A stretch of 64,000 nt of DNA from Yamadazyma tenuis (taxonomy: Eukaryota > Ascomycota > Pichiomycetes > Serinales > Debaryomycetaceae). The translations under genes were made by a program, and so were the position numbers. The notes beneath the pieces are model-generated. The model saw only the letters and a list, made by a program, of their open reading frames with translations, made no database searches and had not been told where the DNA came from. Positions 11,801-19,356 of the stretch are shown here, in pieces (the stretch's first letter is position 1; each line of letters starts with the position of its first letter). The DNA is taken from assembly GCF_029203305.1 (NCBI RefSeq), contig NC_089464.1:868001-932000 (forward strand). The letters run 5' to 3'.

Positions 11801-12342
11801 CTAGACTGATCCTCATGACCTTTAGCGCTTTTCAACAACCTTTCTCTACCTGAAGTAAGCTTGGCTATTTGCTCTTTCAATCCCAATACAATGGATTCTA
11901 ATTCCCAGTTTCTGTCCTTTAAGTCCACTTCACTGCTTGCGTGAGCCTCGCCTCTCGTTTGAAGGGTTATTATTTGTTGCTTGTAAGTCTCTACTTCTTC
12001 GTAGTTGGACTTCAACTTAGATTTCAACTTCTGGTTGTCAGCATTCAATCGTCTGCATTCTTGGACCAAATTCTGACTCAACCCAACCACATAGTTCATG
12101 TCGTTACCCTTTGATTCCGGGCCCAACGAAGGCACTGTATTGGGAATGATGGTGGTGTTTGGTTTCATAGGTGAGCTATTTGGGGAGCCAGCGGAAGCAT
12201 CAACATTAGAGGGAGCAGCCTTCTTCTTCGGTGGCTTTTTCAGATCCTTAGATCCCGAGAAAAACAAGCGGTTTTGAATATCAGAAAGCTGACCTCGAAT
12301 GTCATTGTTCGATGGCTTGTCTTTATCCTGGCCCATTATCAA
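2827..12342 (-). CDS. NUM1: Nuclear migration / cortical anchor protein Num1, giant repeat protein with C-terminal PH domain
   Basis: Cortical anchor that holds dynein and mitochondria at the plasma membrane, for spindle positioning and mitochondrial tethering. The protein is 3171 residues. A basic N-terminal segment is followed by a coiled coil at about residues 85-240 (the mitochondria and dynein contact region in the family). Acidic and Ser-rich linkers come next. From about residue 550 to 2490 there is a long array of degenerate 32-residue repeats of the type P-S-L-E-x-[IL]-x-x-K-A-x-x-x-G...V-x-x-x-E-x-x-x-L. A further acidic linker precedes a C-terminal PH domain at roughly 2985-3105, with basic residues (WKYHRRLGPF) suited to binding phosphoinositides. 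The C-terminal tail is acidic, then Arg/Ser-rich. Two start codons two residues apart (MIMGQ) are possible. S. cerevisiae Num1 has 64-residue repeats; here the unit I see is half that. Confidence 0.93.
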   Translation of the reverse strand: MIMGQDKDKPSNNDIRGQLSDIQNRLFFSGSKDLKKPPKKKAAPSNVDASAGSPNSSPMKPNTTIIPNTVPSLGPESKGNDMNYVVGLSQNLVQECRRLNADNQKLKSKLKSNYEEVETYKQQIITLQTRGEAHASSEVDLKDRNWELESIVLGLKEQIAKLTSGRERLLKSAKGHEDQSSNYQKLHEDLQVKFNTYYEQAEKVKLNHSKDLALLNDRIQQLNDENDHLTVQLQSKAAGSTQSKSIAVNSDLLIPPSIKDDNSDNESIDFDSLMIDVNPHELPETDHGNPALEIETLRASLNHSNRTISKLRSTLLKYRADANKSLESISPNKSSKLSKKLKTMSELASPSNRSPAVLSPSKRSSKFMIFGNEESSLDFPTEEGKWEDFIGEDLDGVEAKRLSMLNSTTIMDSELDLPRHEPKEVNFAVATGDHTMPILVNSDSDDSDVEERGDSRSILSKDLLGADVQPKKQIEDYARDNNLILIPFDKYEELLSNDITSINDDRLKDFTKERGFVPLTTQEYDDLLSEKEMRKRLELMGIVTLPSAEINELNSTKKAYHEPSVQYITSNAEKMGLSTLKHKELESLHSKIEELSSPSESYLIEKCKERNMVLISQEAFDGYQTLVIDHEKPSKDYIKSKANELGLIISSSSFYDQLVKLANSPSAEHLQSKASEIGSIVLDKDTHEKLVNPDSNSVSKRATELGMIAVPIAEYETMKSLAHEPSLEHIRSLGHAHGQILLSLEEHKSLVDAVENPSIDSMTIKASSLGFSTIKTKDLQDLQKSANTPTLSQVKAHAENHDLVTLQRKEYTNMYKVANDPTLEDLSIKAAIKGHTLVESQELTRLKQLEQDPSLDFIQEKAHLVGYSVIEKQVLDSLNDLVDNPPLDVIKQKAEFNDHVLLSTNDHRSLKEIATNPGIDHITKVAALRDHIVLSSLENEKLQKAIESPSLEYLSSKATLLGFSTLEIEKLNELYKQIEHPTEDYIKDKANGFESLLVKKDVYNDLSRKVNKPTPEELITHAEALGYSAIPTNNLNSLQHLAHSPEVDHIKRTAERHHMVPVRVDEYQKLKQLAHDPPKDHIHKVAEAAGLVALAGTAHEALKLRAENPSVEKVKEIAPKYDLVTLNTEDHNSLLQTANSPTLEHIIEKSKDYGYHVVSNEEFEDISTKANNPDLNHIKSKATGLGHVIISDSEYRETVKLAREPSIEEINVHASRNKHVLIPFEEHQTLQKNANRPDESHLSKIAGAIGLVTLREAELKNLKQRAESPDLAHLKEKAVNHGHALVDNDELETLQLLADNPPLDHIRQVASTLNMNLIDKDEHESLTKLANNPSLLYIKAKAESLGFVVTEQDHYNDLLKLTQDPPLTHLSEKAAKINHVFIPKEQHESMLNPTKKDVETFAARHGGEFIDKAVLKSLKDFIESPTQEYIEEKAKTRGIVTLSDEQHKTLLSEANDFNKEKVIEKAALLSMIALPIYKYEQMKDIIENPSKEYLQSKVGAYHSTLIDSEELSSIKQSLESPTLEYLQNKSKTYDYVTIPEKEHDEMKNHLISPPKDFLAMHASALGMSLIGVASLKQLTDSTQNPTGDQIRKHAEKNGDVVISRDELKDLKEKLDKPDLSYLKLHAKSFDNTVVSTSEYQELLSLISAPTREHLEKKAESAGLVVVSKVEYNDLKNIVSNPDVNFIKAASKDLDLVVVESPVYNRMVQSIEQPDLEYLQEKSKAVGYETIECIKLEELNNKTENPSREYLESKALKLDLALISSKELRSLKENFESPSSGFLEEKAAIKGLVVVDKSSYDYSLSKLNKPDIDHIKEKATAHQAVVILESEYEQLLQPSKADVQKHAKGYGLITVEKIHYDSLNKQIEEPSLSFLTEKSAIMGYKVITNDSYKELNQLANSPTRDDIVRLGAGLGLGVMATDALSKLHHNAETPSIDHLTEKAKTHGSVVIDFKDYEYLKREANKSIDEKARETGMSIIGVDELISLRKRADSPSVDELRKHAQNNKLVLIEESEYRDLRAQAEETIEEAATKANIKLLAMDEFKELQEKAENPSHERLAAKAAALGFSILGAAELKSLRDHKSTSLDDHAKSQGKVLLSHEEHELLKSIIKAPDLSHVKLKAESHDHVVIPRVEFEQLETLSKDPPVEHLRELASSKNHVILPADKFKTLEQTANEPIEVKAKALNKVLLDESTHKENTSRLAQLELSYESPDLEYLKQKSSALKHVVVSTDEFEDFKQKANKPIKDQALESGFVLVPEAEFELIKKDLEEPLESKAQKEGLHILPISEHNEILEKLNHPTLESLKAHTERSGFAIVAATEFVSLKDAANETLEARATRESMKLLSPEEYNKLLLPTMEAVAIHANAFGHELISSEELHDLKRSFDEPLEDKASKKNLTVITIADLEALNNQIARPSFEHLIQKAKALSYTLVTDEEYSSLATNSSKSLEMRAQEESKKVLTNQEYDDLIFKANMPSLEMIRAKAADNGMEVLPSEELKELREIYSKPLEQRAKEEGLVVISQEEYDSPSLEYLLEKAEELSMFILPIGEFNQMKTTISEPIETKAKKLGKVLVDQVELDQLNESTKLGTVETLLRGADTEKTSIIETFTNEGFKFLPLAEFEKLTTPPDETKTKAIDKPSNNIASSIRANRRISRDGSIFSDENNFVDAEESFLLDEEELSLSAARIGMVVIKDDEYISLLGKKPDEQDVEEYLKEHALVMISEAELLTYKQDLAEKDSKIFELSQKEADITKEVVMTKLAELGLFSLTREEYEQLKKSQIENITGDQISTVAAQFGLVPISKRDLETLQASKEIVSNSANFSKAGKALGYLVLPGNAFIPTTAMREPDTSKVTAIPTSYYTKLLRNEGLNIEKVSDEVFKKNAEKRGYVHEDDILVPPTITSDVESPTPSLKASPEIALVARFATPVRTSTITSPGSKSMAHQPHMSRSNLSIHSNAHSFTDTVNTTGILSMATNVSLTDRSMIPAITQVVIGEFVWKYHRRLGPFTSIRESRHERYFWVHPYSLTLYWSTVNPSLSNPSPAKTRAAAIVSVESVDDNNPLPTGLYHKSIVVHSQTRSIKFTCSNRRRHNVWFNALRYMINRDLNEITFDQESAIFEEDEDGEQEEQDSFYQNAGDRRAYPRKRVSSTPSQLFRQRSSVRVSRFNSLKQ

Positions 12343-12804
12343 TTAACAGGTACTTTTACAGGTCAAATTACCAATACTTGAATATTGAATCAATCGTCTA
12401 ATGTGGTGATTTTTCCAATGCGCGTAAATATAGTCAACTTTCAATGTTTTGATCTTACGATAATATCGGGGTTCCTTGTTTGCAGATGGTGCCGGGGGAC
12501 TCCTGTTCAAAACTAACTCTAAGGGAGAAAAAAACACAGTAACCTACAACTGTGATGGTTCATTTCCCTCTCTACTCTTTAAAATAACCACAATACGTGT
12601 CTTCCTTGCCAAGCTACACACAGGGACAGCTGAACGGGGAATAACAAGTGTGGCATTGCCTCTTCTTATATGCCCAAATAGCAGCAACGCTTGTTCGCTA
12701 CCGTTTTTGTGGCGTATATTTATATCTACAAATGCTCTCTTTTGAACAGCCACCTAACGCGGAGTGAAAAATAAGTCGCAGTTTACTGGAAATCTGTTCG
12801 AAAC
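12343..12804. promoter_or_regulatory. Divergent promoter region between NUM1 and the PMT gene
   Basis: 462-bp AT-rich stretch shared by two divergent starts. I see no convincing gene; the short ORFs in it lack family features. No specific factor site could be assigned with confidence. Confidence 0.4.
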
Positions 12805-15159
12805 ATGGAGACTCCACAGGCAAATACATACGCCAGTGGCTCGGCCCAATATGTATCAGGGGATTATGACGTGTCTCAGCGGATCAGGGCAAGTGCACCA
12901 GACCGGACGTTTGCATTGGTCGACGAGGAAGCAGAATTAAATGCTATAATTGACAAGACATCCAATTTGAATCTCAGTTCCAAAGGCCGCAAAAGTAATT
13001 TGGGAGAGGTGTTTATCAAGTACATTAACCCGATCCTCTTGACAGCGGTGTCGGCGTTTTTCCGGCTATACAGACTCGATGGGTCCAAGCACGTGACCTG
13101 GGATGAGGCTCACTTTGGGAAATTTGGTTCTCATTATATCAAACACGAATTCTACTTTGATGTGCACCCTCCTTTGGGAAAACTTTTGGTGGCATTATCA
13201 GGATACTTGGCGGGGTCCAACGGAGAATTTACTTTTCCTAGTAGTGGCTCATACCCGGAAGATGTGAACTACGTGGCAATGAGAGCTTTTAATTGTATTT
13301 TCGGGATACTATGTACACCATTGGCATATAAAACAGCCGTGGTTTTGGGCTTTAGTCAGTTCTCCGTATGGTTTATCACTTTACAAGTGATTTTTGAAAT
13401 GGTATCATTGACATTGTCCAAATTTATCTTATTGGACTCCTTCTTACTATTTTTCACGGTATTAAGCTTTTACTGTCTAGCTCATATCCACAGACTTAGA
13501 ATGAGCAACACGTTTCTTACCTATGATGGAATTAAGTGGTTACTGATTACAGGTTTGTCAATTGGCTGTGTTTGTTCGGTCAAGTGGGTAGGGATGTTTG
13601 TGACTGCCCTTATTGGGTTCTACATCATATATGATCTTTTAATCAAAACCTACCAGTTAAGAAGCAAAAAATACCATATAACAGTACTTGAGTACTTATT
13701 GCACTGGCTCACCAGAATTGTGACATTGATCATCATTCCGTTCGTGTTGTACTTGTCATTTTTCAAGATCCATTTCGCCTTGTTGACAAGGTCGGGTCCT
13801 GGTGACGGGTCCACCTCCACCTTATTACAAGCAAATTTGGAAGATACCAGTATTAAAATAGGTCCAAGATCGGTTGGTTATGGTTCTTTAGTGACACTTA
13901 GATCTCAGGGATTATCACCCAACTTGCTTCACTCCCACCCTCACAACTATCCTGAAGGTTCCCAACAGCAGCAGGTGACCACGTATGGGTTCAAGGATAA
14001 CAACAATGAGTTCGTTTTTGAGTTTGATTTACAAAACGGCTTGAATAATCACTTTGCAACCCTTGAAGCAGATGAAAATACCACTGTCGAGTACGATAGA
14101 CTTGTTAAAGATGGGAATACGGTTAGACTTGTACACTCCAACAGAGGATGCCTTTTACATTCCCACCGGGTCGCAGCCGCAATTACCAAGTCCCATTTTG
14201 AAGTTTCATGTTATGCAAACTTGGCCAATAGTGATCTGAAAGATGATTGGGTGATTGAAATCCAAGGACATGAAAAGTCTCCGTCTCCAGACTTCCAAAA
14301 TGAGGCCACCGATGAGCTTCATCCAATTTCCACCAACTTTAGATTAAGACACAAAGTTTTGGGTTGTTATTTAGCCACCACTGGTAAAGCATATCCAGCC
14401 TGGGGTTTCCAACAAGGAGAAGTTATTTGTAAAAACACAGTGTTAAAACAGGATAAGAATACTTGGTGGAACATCGAAGATCATGTTAACGAGTATTTAC
14501 CCAATATCACCACCAAGTACGTACCTCCAAAACCTAGATTCTGGAAGGAATTCATATTGATAAACTATGGGATGATGGCTTCCAATAATGCTTTGGTCCC
14601 TGATCCCAACAAGTATGACAATTTAGCGAGTGAATGGTGGGAATGGCCCATTCTTCGTGCTGGTTTGAGAATGGGTTCATGGTCTGCCAACCAAGCCAAA
14701 TATTTTTTAATTGGAAATCCCGCCGTCACTTTGTTTAGTACTTTCAGTCTCGGGGTATTGGCCATCTACTATGTTGTGGTGTTATGGCGCTGGCAAAGAC
14801 AAAAGCTCGTGTACCAAAATGTGTTTGATACCAACCTCAACCAATTGATAGCACAGTCTATCTTACCGGTTTCCGGGTGGATCTTACACTATTTACCCTT
14901 TATACTTATGGGACGTGTCACATACTTGCATCACTATGTGCCCGCCCAATATTTTGCTACGTTTGTGGCAGGATGTATCTTGGAAACATTGATCTATAAA
15001 CCTTTCAAGAACCACAGAGTTGTGGTTTGGGTTGCATTTGGCATATCCTACACTATTACAGTTGGACTTTTCTTGTATTTAAGTCCTCTTTCATTAGGAA
15101 TGACTACCTCTGCCAAAGATTACAACCACTTGAAGTTTTTCTCTAGCTGGATGATTTAA
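12805..15159 (+). CDS. PMT6: Dolichyl-phosphate-mannose:protein O-mannosyltransferase, PMT2 subfamily (probably Pmt6)
   Basis: ER membrane enzyme that transfers mannose from dolichyl-P-mannose to Ser/Thr of secretory proteins. The product is 784 residues with a cytosolic N terminus of about 70 residues and several membrane spans. The catalytic loop-1 motif WDEAHFGKFGSHY lies near residue 98, followed by FDVHPPLGK. A lumenal MIR region spans about 350-560 (LLHSHPHNYPEGSQQQQVT, then a second LLHSHR). A C-terminal membrane bundle contains MGRVTYLHHYVPA, typical of the family. The HEFYFDVHPPLGKLLV and GYLAG motifs place it in the PMT2 rather than the PMT1 or PMT4 class. I favour Pmt6 over Pmt2 because several stretches conserved in Pmt2 are diverged (for example SLTLSKFILLDS). 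That choice rests on memory of the families and is not certain. The start is the first in-frame ATG. Confidence 0.85.
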   Translation: METPQANTYASGSAQYVSGDYDVSQRIRASAPDRTFALVDEEAELNAIIDKTSNLNLSSKGRKSNLGEVFIKYINPILLTAVSAFFRLYRLDGSKHVTWDEAHFGKFGSHYIKHEFYFDVHPPLGKLLVALSGYLAGSNGEFTFPSSGSYPEDVNYVAMRAFNCIFGILCTPLAYKTAVVLGFSQFSVWFITLQVIFEMVSLTLSKFILLDSFLLFFTVLSFYCLAHIHRLRMSNTFLTYDGIKWLLITGLSIGCVCSVKWVGMFVTALIGFYIIYDLLIKTYQLRSKKYHITVLEYLLHWLTRIVTLIIIPFVLYLSFFKIHFALLTRSGPGDGSTSTLLQANLEDTSIKIGPRSVGYGSLVTLRSQGLSPNLLHSHPHNYPEGSQQQQVTTYGFKDNNNEFVFEFDLQNGLNNHFATLEADENTTVEYDRLVKDGNTVRLVHSNRGCLLHSHRVAAAITKSHFEVSCYANLANSDLKDDWVIEIQGHEKSPSPDFQNEATDELHPISTNFRLRHKVLGCYLATTGKAYPAWGFQQGEVICKNTVLKQDKNTWWNIEDHVNEYLPNITTKYVPPKPRFWKEFILINYGMMASNNALVPDPNKYDNLASEWWEWPILRAGLRMGSWSANQAKYFLIGNPAVTLFSTFSLGVLAIYYVVVLWRWQRQKLVYQNVFDTNLNQLIAQSILPVSGWILHYLPFILMGRVTYLHHYVPAQYFATFVAGCILETLIYKPFKNHRVVVWVAFGISYTITVGLFLYLSPLSLGMTTSAKDYNHLKFFSSWMI

Positions 15160-15445
15160 ATTATCGTAATACGCATAATAAACGTTTTTACCCTGGCCTG
15201 ATTGTTGCCAGATGCAAGACAAATGCCGGTTTCGCACTGCTCTAATGTTGATGAAATTTTAATCTTGCAAGCTTTTACACCACTGGCATCTAAAGTTTAC
15301 CACCAACAAATACTGTTAGAACCGAACTCGCCTCGTTGAGTACGTCGTATATTACTTCCTCCTATCACATTGACGTCGAGTAGTGCCTTGCAAACCTTCT
15401 AGAAATCTTGTACTCGCATCCACACCCCAATTAAACGATTGACCG

Positions 15446-16252
15446 ATGGACCGTTACCGCAGCGAGTATTTGGAAGACGAAGAGTTGGATTTGCAACAAC
15501 AAGGATCCAGCGCTCACCCGGAGCCTGAACTTGTGACTTCCCATCAAAACATTGTTGACGAAGCAGAGTTACTTGCGGCTCAAGCAGCGGCCGAAGCAGC
15601 AGCGGCTGAACAACAACAACAACCAGGGAATGCTTTCAGCAATGTTGGACAAGGTTTGGTGGCTGAACATCGAGATTTGATGATTCAGTACTGGCAAGAA
15701 ACCATCGACTCCATTGAAAACGACGAACATGACTTTAAAAACCACCAACTTCCTTTAGCAAGAATTAAGAAAGTAATGAAAACCGACGAAGATGTGAAAA
15801 TGATCAGTGCCGAAGCACCTATTCTTTTCGCCAAAGGATGTGATATTTTCATCACAGAATTGACCATGAGAGCTTGGATCCATGCAGAAGAGAATAAACG
15901 AAGAACCTTACAGAAATCCGATATTGCTGCTGCTCTATCCAAAAGTGACATGTTTGATTTTTTGATTGATATCGTTCCCAGGGAAGAAGAAAAGCCCAAG
16001 AAACCCAACCCCAAACACATGGCGGGACCCCTTCCTAGCACCAAAATTTCTAACGGAAATCCTGATTCCGGTGATAGAAACACCTCCCCGGTGTCGGTAC
16101 AAGCACCTCTTTCGGGAGTTCCACAACCACAACCTCCACAACCACATCAACTTCAACATCAACAGTCTCAGGTACCTGAAAGGCTGCAACCGCCAGGAAA
16201 TGGCAATTACTCCAACTTTGAAGGATATGGCCAATTTGAAGACTATAGATAA
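15446..16252 (+). CDS. HAP5: CCAAT-binding factor subunit Hap5 (NF-YC)
   Basis: Histone-fold subunit of the HAP2/3/5 complex that binds CCAAT and controls respiratory and iron-related genes. The product is 268 residues. The NF-YC histone fold lies at about 100-178 ([24 protein letters not shown], then [22 protein letters not shown]). Just before it is [14 protein letters not shown], which matches the fungal Hap5 segment needed to recruit the Hap4 activator, so a Hap4-like partner is expected. The N terminus holds Ala and Gln runs; the C terminus is Pro/Gln/His-rich and low in complexity. It is too short and too conserved in the core to be a histone H2A. A CTG codon in the C-terminal tail is in a non-conserved place. 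Confidence 0.95.
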   Translation: MDRYRSEYLEDEELDLQQQGSSAHPEPELVTSHQNIVDEAELLAAQAAAEAAAAEQQQQPGNAFSNVGQGLVAEHRDLMIQYWQETIDSIENDEHDFKNHQLPLARIKKVMKTDEDVKMISAEAPILFAKGCDIFITELTMRAWIHAEENKRRTLQKSDIAAALSKSDMFDFLIDIVPREEEKPKKPNPKHMAGPLPSTKISNGNPDSGDRNTSPVSVQAPLSGVPQPQPPQPHQLQHQQSQVPERLQPPGNGNYSNFEGYGQFEDYR

Positions 16253-16606
16253 ACCTCAAAAGTAGGCAACAGGTAAAAATGAAATGTTTCAGCTTAAAAA
16301 AGTCAAATGTATATTATAATAGTAAATAGTGTTTGTAATAACAAAATGTTATATTAGATTAGCTGCAAATCATTCGGGGTTAACCACTGATCGGAAGGGT
16401 ACGGAAATAACTTCCTGGGGTACAGAAAAAAAATTGGTGTTCGCCTAAAAGGGTCAACATCGGAGGACATGTTCAGAAATTTAATTGCACCATAGATTTT
16501 CTGGCAAAGCAATTTTAGGACATTAGAGGATTTTTCTTTTGGGACTTGGAGCAATTTTTCACAATTGGTATAAATATTCCATGACTCCAATATTTGTGAA
16601 CGTAGA
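16253..16606. promoter_or_regulatory. HAP5-TFS1 intergenic region with TATA box
   Basis: No gene seen. A TATAAATA box at 16569-16576 lies 38 bp before the first TFS1 ATG and 146 bp before the second (16715). In yeasts transcription usually starts 40-120 bp past a TATA box, so at least some transcripts may begin after the first ATG. Confidence 0.5.
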
Positions 16607-17344
16607 ATGTTGAAAAATCCAAGCTTTTATCTCAATTCATTCAAATCATATTCGAGACAAGCTTCCAGACCTCAATTTCTTAAACCCTCCCACTTTATCA
16701 ATTTCCATTCCAAAATGAATTTAATGACAATATCCCAATCCTTGGACGAAGCTTATACCAAGCACGGCATTGTACCCGAAGTGGTGGACCCATTCAAGAC
16801 TCAAGGCTTATTGACCATTGAATATAGCGACAAGAACAAGGTGACACTCGGCAACACCTTAAAGGTCGACAGTACTCAACATGTGCCCACCATTCAATTC
16901 ACCGTCAATTCTCCGGCCCCAGAAGAAGAATTTGAGGTTTCGGCCAACGACAAATTCGCCTTGGTGTTAACCGACCCAGACGCTCCTTCGTACTCAGACA
17001 AGAAATGGTCAGAATACTGTCACTGGATTGTAACAGATTTAGCTTTAAACATCAATAAGGATACCGACGCCGAATCATTAAGCACGATGTTGGATTTTTC
17101 CAAAGGTAATGCTCTCGTCCCATACGTGGGGCCTGGTCCACCTGAAAAAACCAAGAAACACCGGTACGTCTTCTTGTTGTACAAACAAGATCCCAGTGCC
17201 AAATTGACGGCACCGGCCGATAGACCCAACTGGGGCACTAATGTTCCTGGTTCGGGCGTGAGAGACTGGATTAAGAAACACGGTGGTCTGGCCCAGTTGT
17301 TGGCAGTCAACTTTTTTTATGCCCAGAATGAAGTCCAGGAATAA
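16607..17344 (+). CDS. TFS1: PEBP-family protein, carboxypeptidase Y inhibitor Tfs1-like, with possible mitochondrial-type leader
   Basis: Phosphatidylethanolamine-binding-protein fold; Tfs1 inhibits vacuolar carboxypeptidase Y and also the Ras GAP Ira2. The product is 245 residues from the first ATG, or 209 from the second (MNLMTISQSLDEAY at 16715). Family motifs are DPDAPSYSDKKWSEYCHWIVTD (ligand-pocket region, about 124-145) and GPGPPEKTKKHRYVFLLYKQ (about 171-190). The C terminus ends DWIKKHGGLAQLLAVNFFYAQ. Residues 1-36 are rich in Arg, Lys, Ser and Phe with no acidic residue, which looks like a mitochondrial presequence; the second ATG matches the usual start of the family. Two isoforms from two starts are an inference. 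It converges on DIB1 (56 bp). Confidence 0.88.
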   Translation: MLKNPSFYLNSFKSYSRQASRPQFLKPSHFINFHSKMNLMTISQSLDEAYTKHGIVPEVVDPFKTQGLLTIEYSDKNKVTLGNTLKVDSTQHVPTIQFTVNSPAPEEEFEVSANDKFALVLTDPDAPSYSDKKWSEYCHWIVTDLALNINKDTDAESLSTMLDFSKGNALVPYVGPGPPEKTKKHRYVFLLYKQDPSAKLTAPADRPNWGTNVPGSGVRDWIKKHGGLAQLLAVNFFYAQNEVQE

Positions 17345-17400
17345 AGATAATCACTTGTATTTAATTTACCATATCTATTTATGTATGAAACACACGCTGA

Positions 17401-17832
17401 TTATGGTTTGCGCTGCGAACTGTAGTCTTTGGGACTGACCACCAAACCCTTCCCCTTGGAAGCACCCCTGTAGATAACTTCCAAAATATCAATAAGCTCT
17501 TGTTTGTCCTTTATTAGAAAGTTCATTTTGTTGTTATTCCCGGTCCCAAAATCACAGAGCATATGCTTATTTCGGTAGAAGAACATCACAGTACATGGGT
17601 CGTAAAGCTCATACATTTCATTGAAATCGGGCACTTCTTCGATGTCACAGAGGTATATCACCGCAAAGTTTTTGACTTTCTCTGCCACTCCGTATAGAAG
17701 CTCATCTATAATCATGCAATCCCGATCGTAGTCACGGCCAAACCTGACTACCACCAACCGGTCATCTTCTGAGAGGATGGCCTGGTCGACATGCCAACCC
17801 GTGTGCAAATGTGGAAGAAATACAGATCCCAT
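17401..17832 (-). CDS. DIB1: U5 snRNP / spliceosome protein Dib1 (Dim1)
   Basis: Thioredoxin-fold component of the U4/U6.U5 tri-snRNP that occupies the spliceosome before activation. The 143 residues match the very conserved length of the family. The N-terminal signature SVFLPHLHTGWHVDQAI is followed by VVVRFGRDYDRDCMIIDELL, then IYLCDIEEVPDFNEMYELYDP and CTVMFFYRNKHM. The thioredoxin CxxC is absent, as normal for Dim1. The start is the ATG immediately before GSVFLPHL. It is divergent from the eIF4E-like gene, with 81 bp between the two proposed starts. Confidence 0.96.
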   Translation of the reverse strand: MGSVFLPHLHTGWHVDQAILSEDDRLVVVRFGRDYDRDCMIIDELLYGVAEKVKNFAVIYLCDIEEVPDFNEMYELYDPCTVMFFYRNKHMLCDFGTGNNNKMNFLIKDKQELIDILEVIYRGASKGKGLVVSPKDYSSQRKP

Positions 17833-17913
17833 ATTGGTTTAATAACAGTTGAGGCACTGAAGAAATCTCATCTCCAGAAACTACCCATTCGCAGTAATTT
17901 GTGTCGTACCCAA

Positions 17914-19138
17914 ATGCTTTTTTGCATCCACAAACCAAATGGCTCAAACGAATTCGTACTGGTGGAACAAAGTCATAGGAATCAACGAGATCCAGATCTT
18001 TTCTTCTTCTCTGACAGTGCATGTGATGATCCACCCATTTGTCAGAGCTCACCTAGAATCCCTTCTATTAGTGATCTTGATAATCTGTCCATAACAGAGG
18101 ATTTAGAGGATTCTCTTGCACAGATTGAAACCAGACCCATTAAAGTCCGGACTGGCACCAGCGATAGCGATGAGAAGATTTATAGTACTGTCAGTACCTT
18201 CAAAGACATCAGAGGAAGGTCTGTTATGGTGAGAGAAACAGAGATGAGACCTAGATCACGATCTCTCTCCCGGTCCAGGAGTTCTTTGAGAATTAGAGAT
18301 AATTTAAATCACCTATTAGGATGGGATCAGTACGATGATGAGTCTGTTGATGAATCTAAATATCAATATAGAGCTTCTGATTCCGATCAATGGCCTGATA
18401 ATGATATTGATATCTCCCGAATCAGTGTCAGGCCTACTGATGATAGTGACAACAAGTTGTTCTATCGAAAACCATGTTCAAGGTTAGCATTGCTTAACAC
18501 TGAGCAGTACTGTACTTTTCAATTCGAAACCTCGTTGATCAAAGAGAAAGTTAGGAATTATCCTTTGTATTTCCGGTGGTATCTTGTTGTGTCCCAAGAT
18601 AAAACTCTTGAGACTTGTTCTGTGATAGAAAATATGCTTGATTTGAAAAGAGCTTTCAAAGATATTGAGGAACATTATGAAGGCAAGAAGGTCATGATGT
18701 TTAAAAAGGGCGTTACCCCTAAACGGAAACATCCTGATAATATTGATGGAGTTAGTGTGGACTTCCAAGTGAATCACAATTATGGCTTTGATATGTTTCA
18801 GAACGTGCTTAGAGTAATTGTGGATGGCACTTTGTATAGTCCCGGTACCGAGAGTATGAGTATTACCGTTTGTTCGATTGCAAAATTAAATACTAACAGT
18901 TCTAGTCGTTGTGTGTGGGGTCGAATATAAAAAGAAGTCCAGGTACAGTATTGTGTCAGCTTGGCTCCACCCTCCAATAGACAGATTCGACGATGAGAAC
19001 ATATTTGATCCCAAGATGATTTTGGGCCTCGTTCAACAAATTCATGCTAATCTCCCCCCGTACTGTCAACAAAGTATTGGTTCTATTATTGGTATCGAGC
19101 ATAAAACATTATCGCTCTTTCAAGTGCCCTTTTGGTAA
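17914..19138 (+). CDS. Divergent eIF4E-like protein, two exons (17914-18853 and 18906-19138)
   Basis: Joined product about 390 residues. The first 200 are hydrophilic, Ser/Asp/Arg-rich (SRSLSRSRSSLRIRD) and probably disordered. From about residue 210 the order of elements follows the eIF4E fold: YPLYFRWYLVV resembles the HPL-x-x-x-W-x-L strand, MMFKKGVTPKRKHPDNIDGVSVDF resembles the loop and strand with KxGIxPxWED in eIF4E, and FDMFQNVLRVIVDGTL then EIVVCGVEYKKKSRYSIVSAWL resembles the helix and strands with LLxxIGE, VCGAVV and KIAIW. The tryptophan that stacks on the cap (WED) is replaced by basic residues, so cap binding in the usual way is doubtful. Without splicing the first exon ends in an unrelated tail and the second exon is orphaned. 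The start is chosen as the first ATG outside DIB1; an earlier in-frame ATG at 17791 lies inside DIB1. Assignment to the eIF4E fold is my inference from motif order. Confidence 0.62.
18854..18905 (+). other. Short intron in the eIF4E-like gene
   Basis: 52-nt intron with 5' site GTATGA, a perfect TACTAAC box at 18891-18897 and 3' site TTCTAG. Splicing joins GAG A to TC GTT and shifts into the second open frame, producing the hydrophobic strand EIVVCGVEY. The branch-to-AG distance is short and the sixth base of the donor is A rather than T. Confidence 0.7.
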
Positions 19139-19356
19139 AATTCTTAAATTTGGCAAATATTGTAAATACAGTGTGTCTTTGAATATAGTTCCTTTTTGAA
19201 AACAAACTTGAATTTTCATTACCATTCAGCCTATACACATCAAAAACCAATATATTTTTAAGTATCTCTCAAACTCCATCACATGGCTGCAAATGGAAGT
19301 TGCCGTTTTTCTCACTCACAAACTGGAGACAAAAAATTTCAACGGGATTAGATACC

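Noticed and set aside
16354..16590. 78-codon minus-strand ORF between HAP5 and TFS1
   Set aside because: Begins at a non-ATG codon, overlaps the TFS1 TATA box and has no family features.
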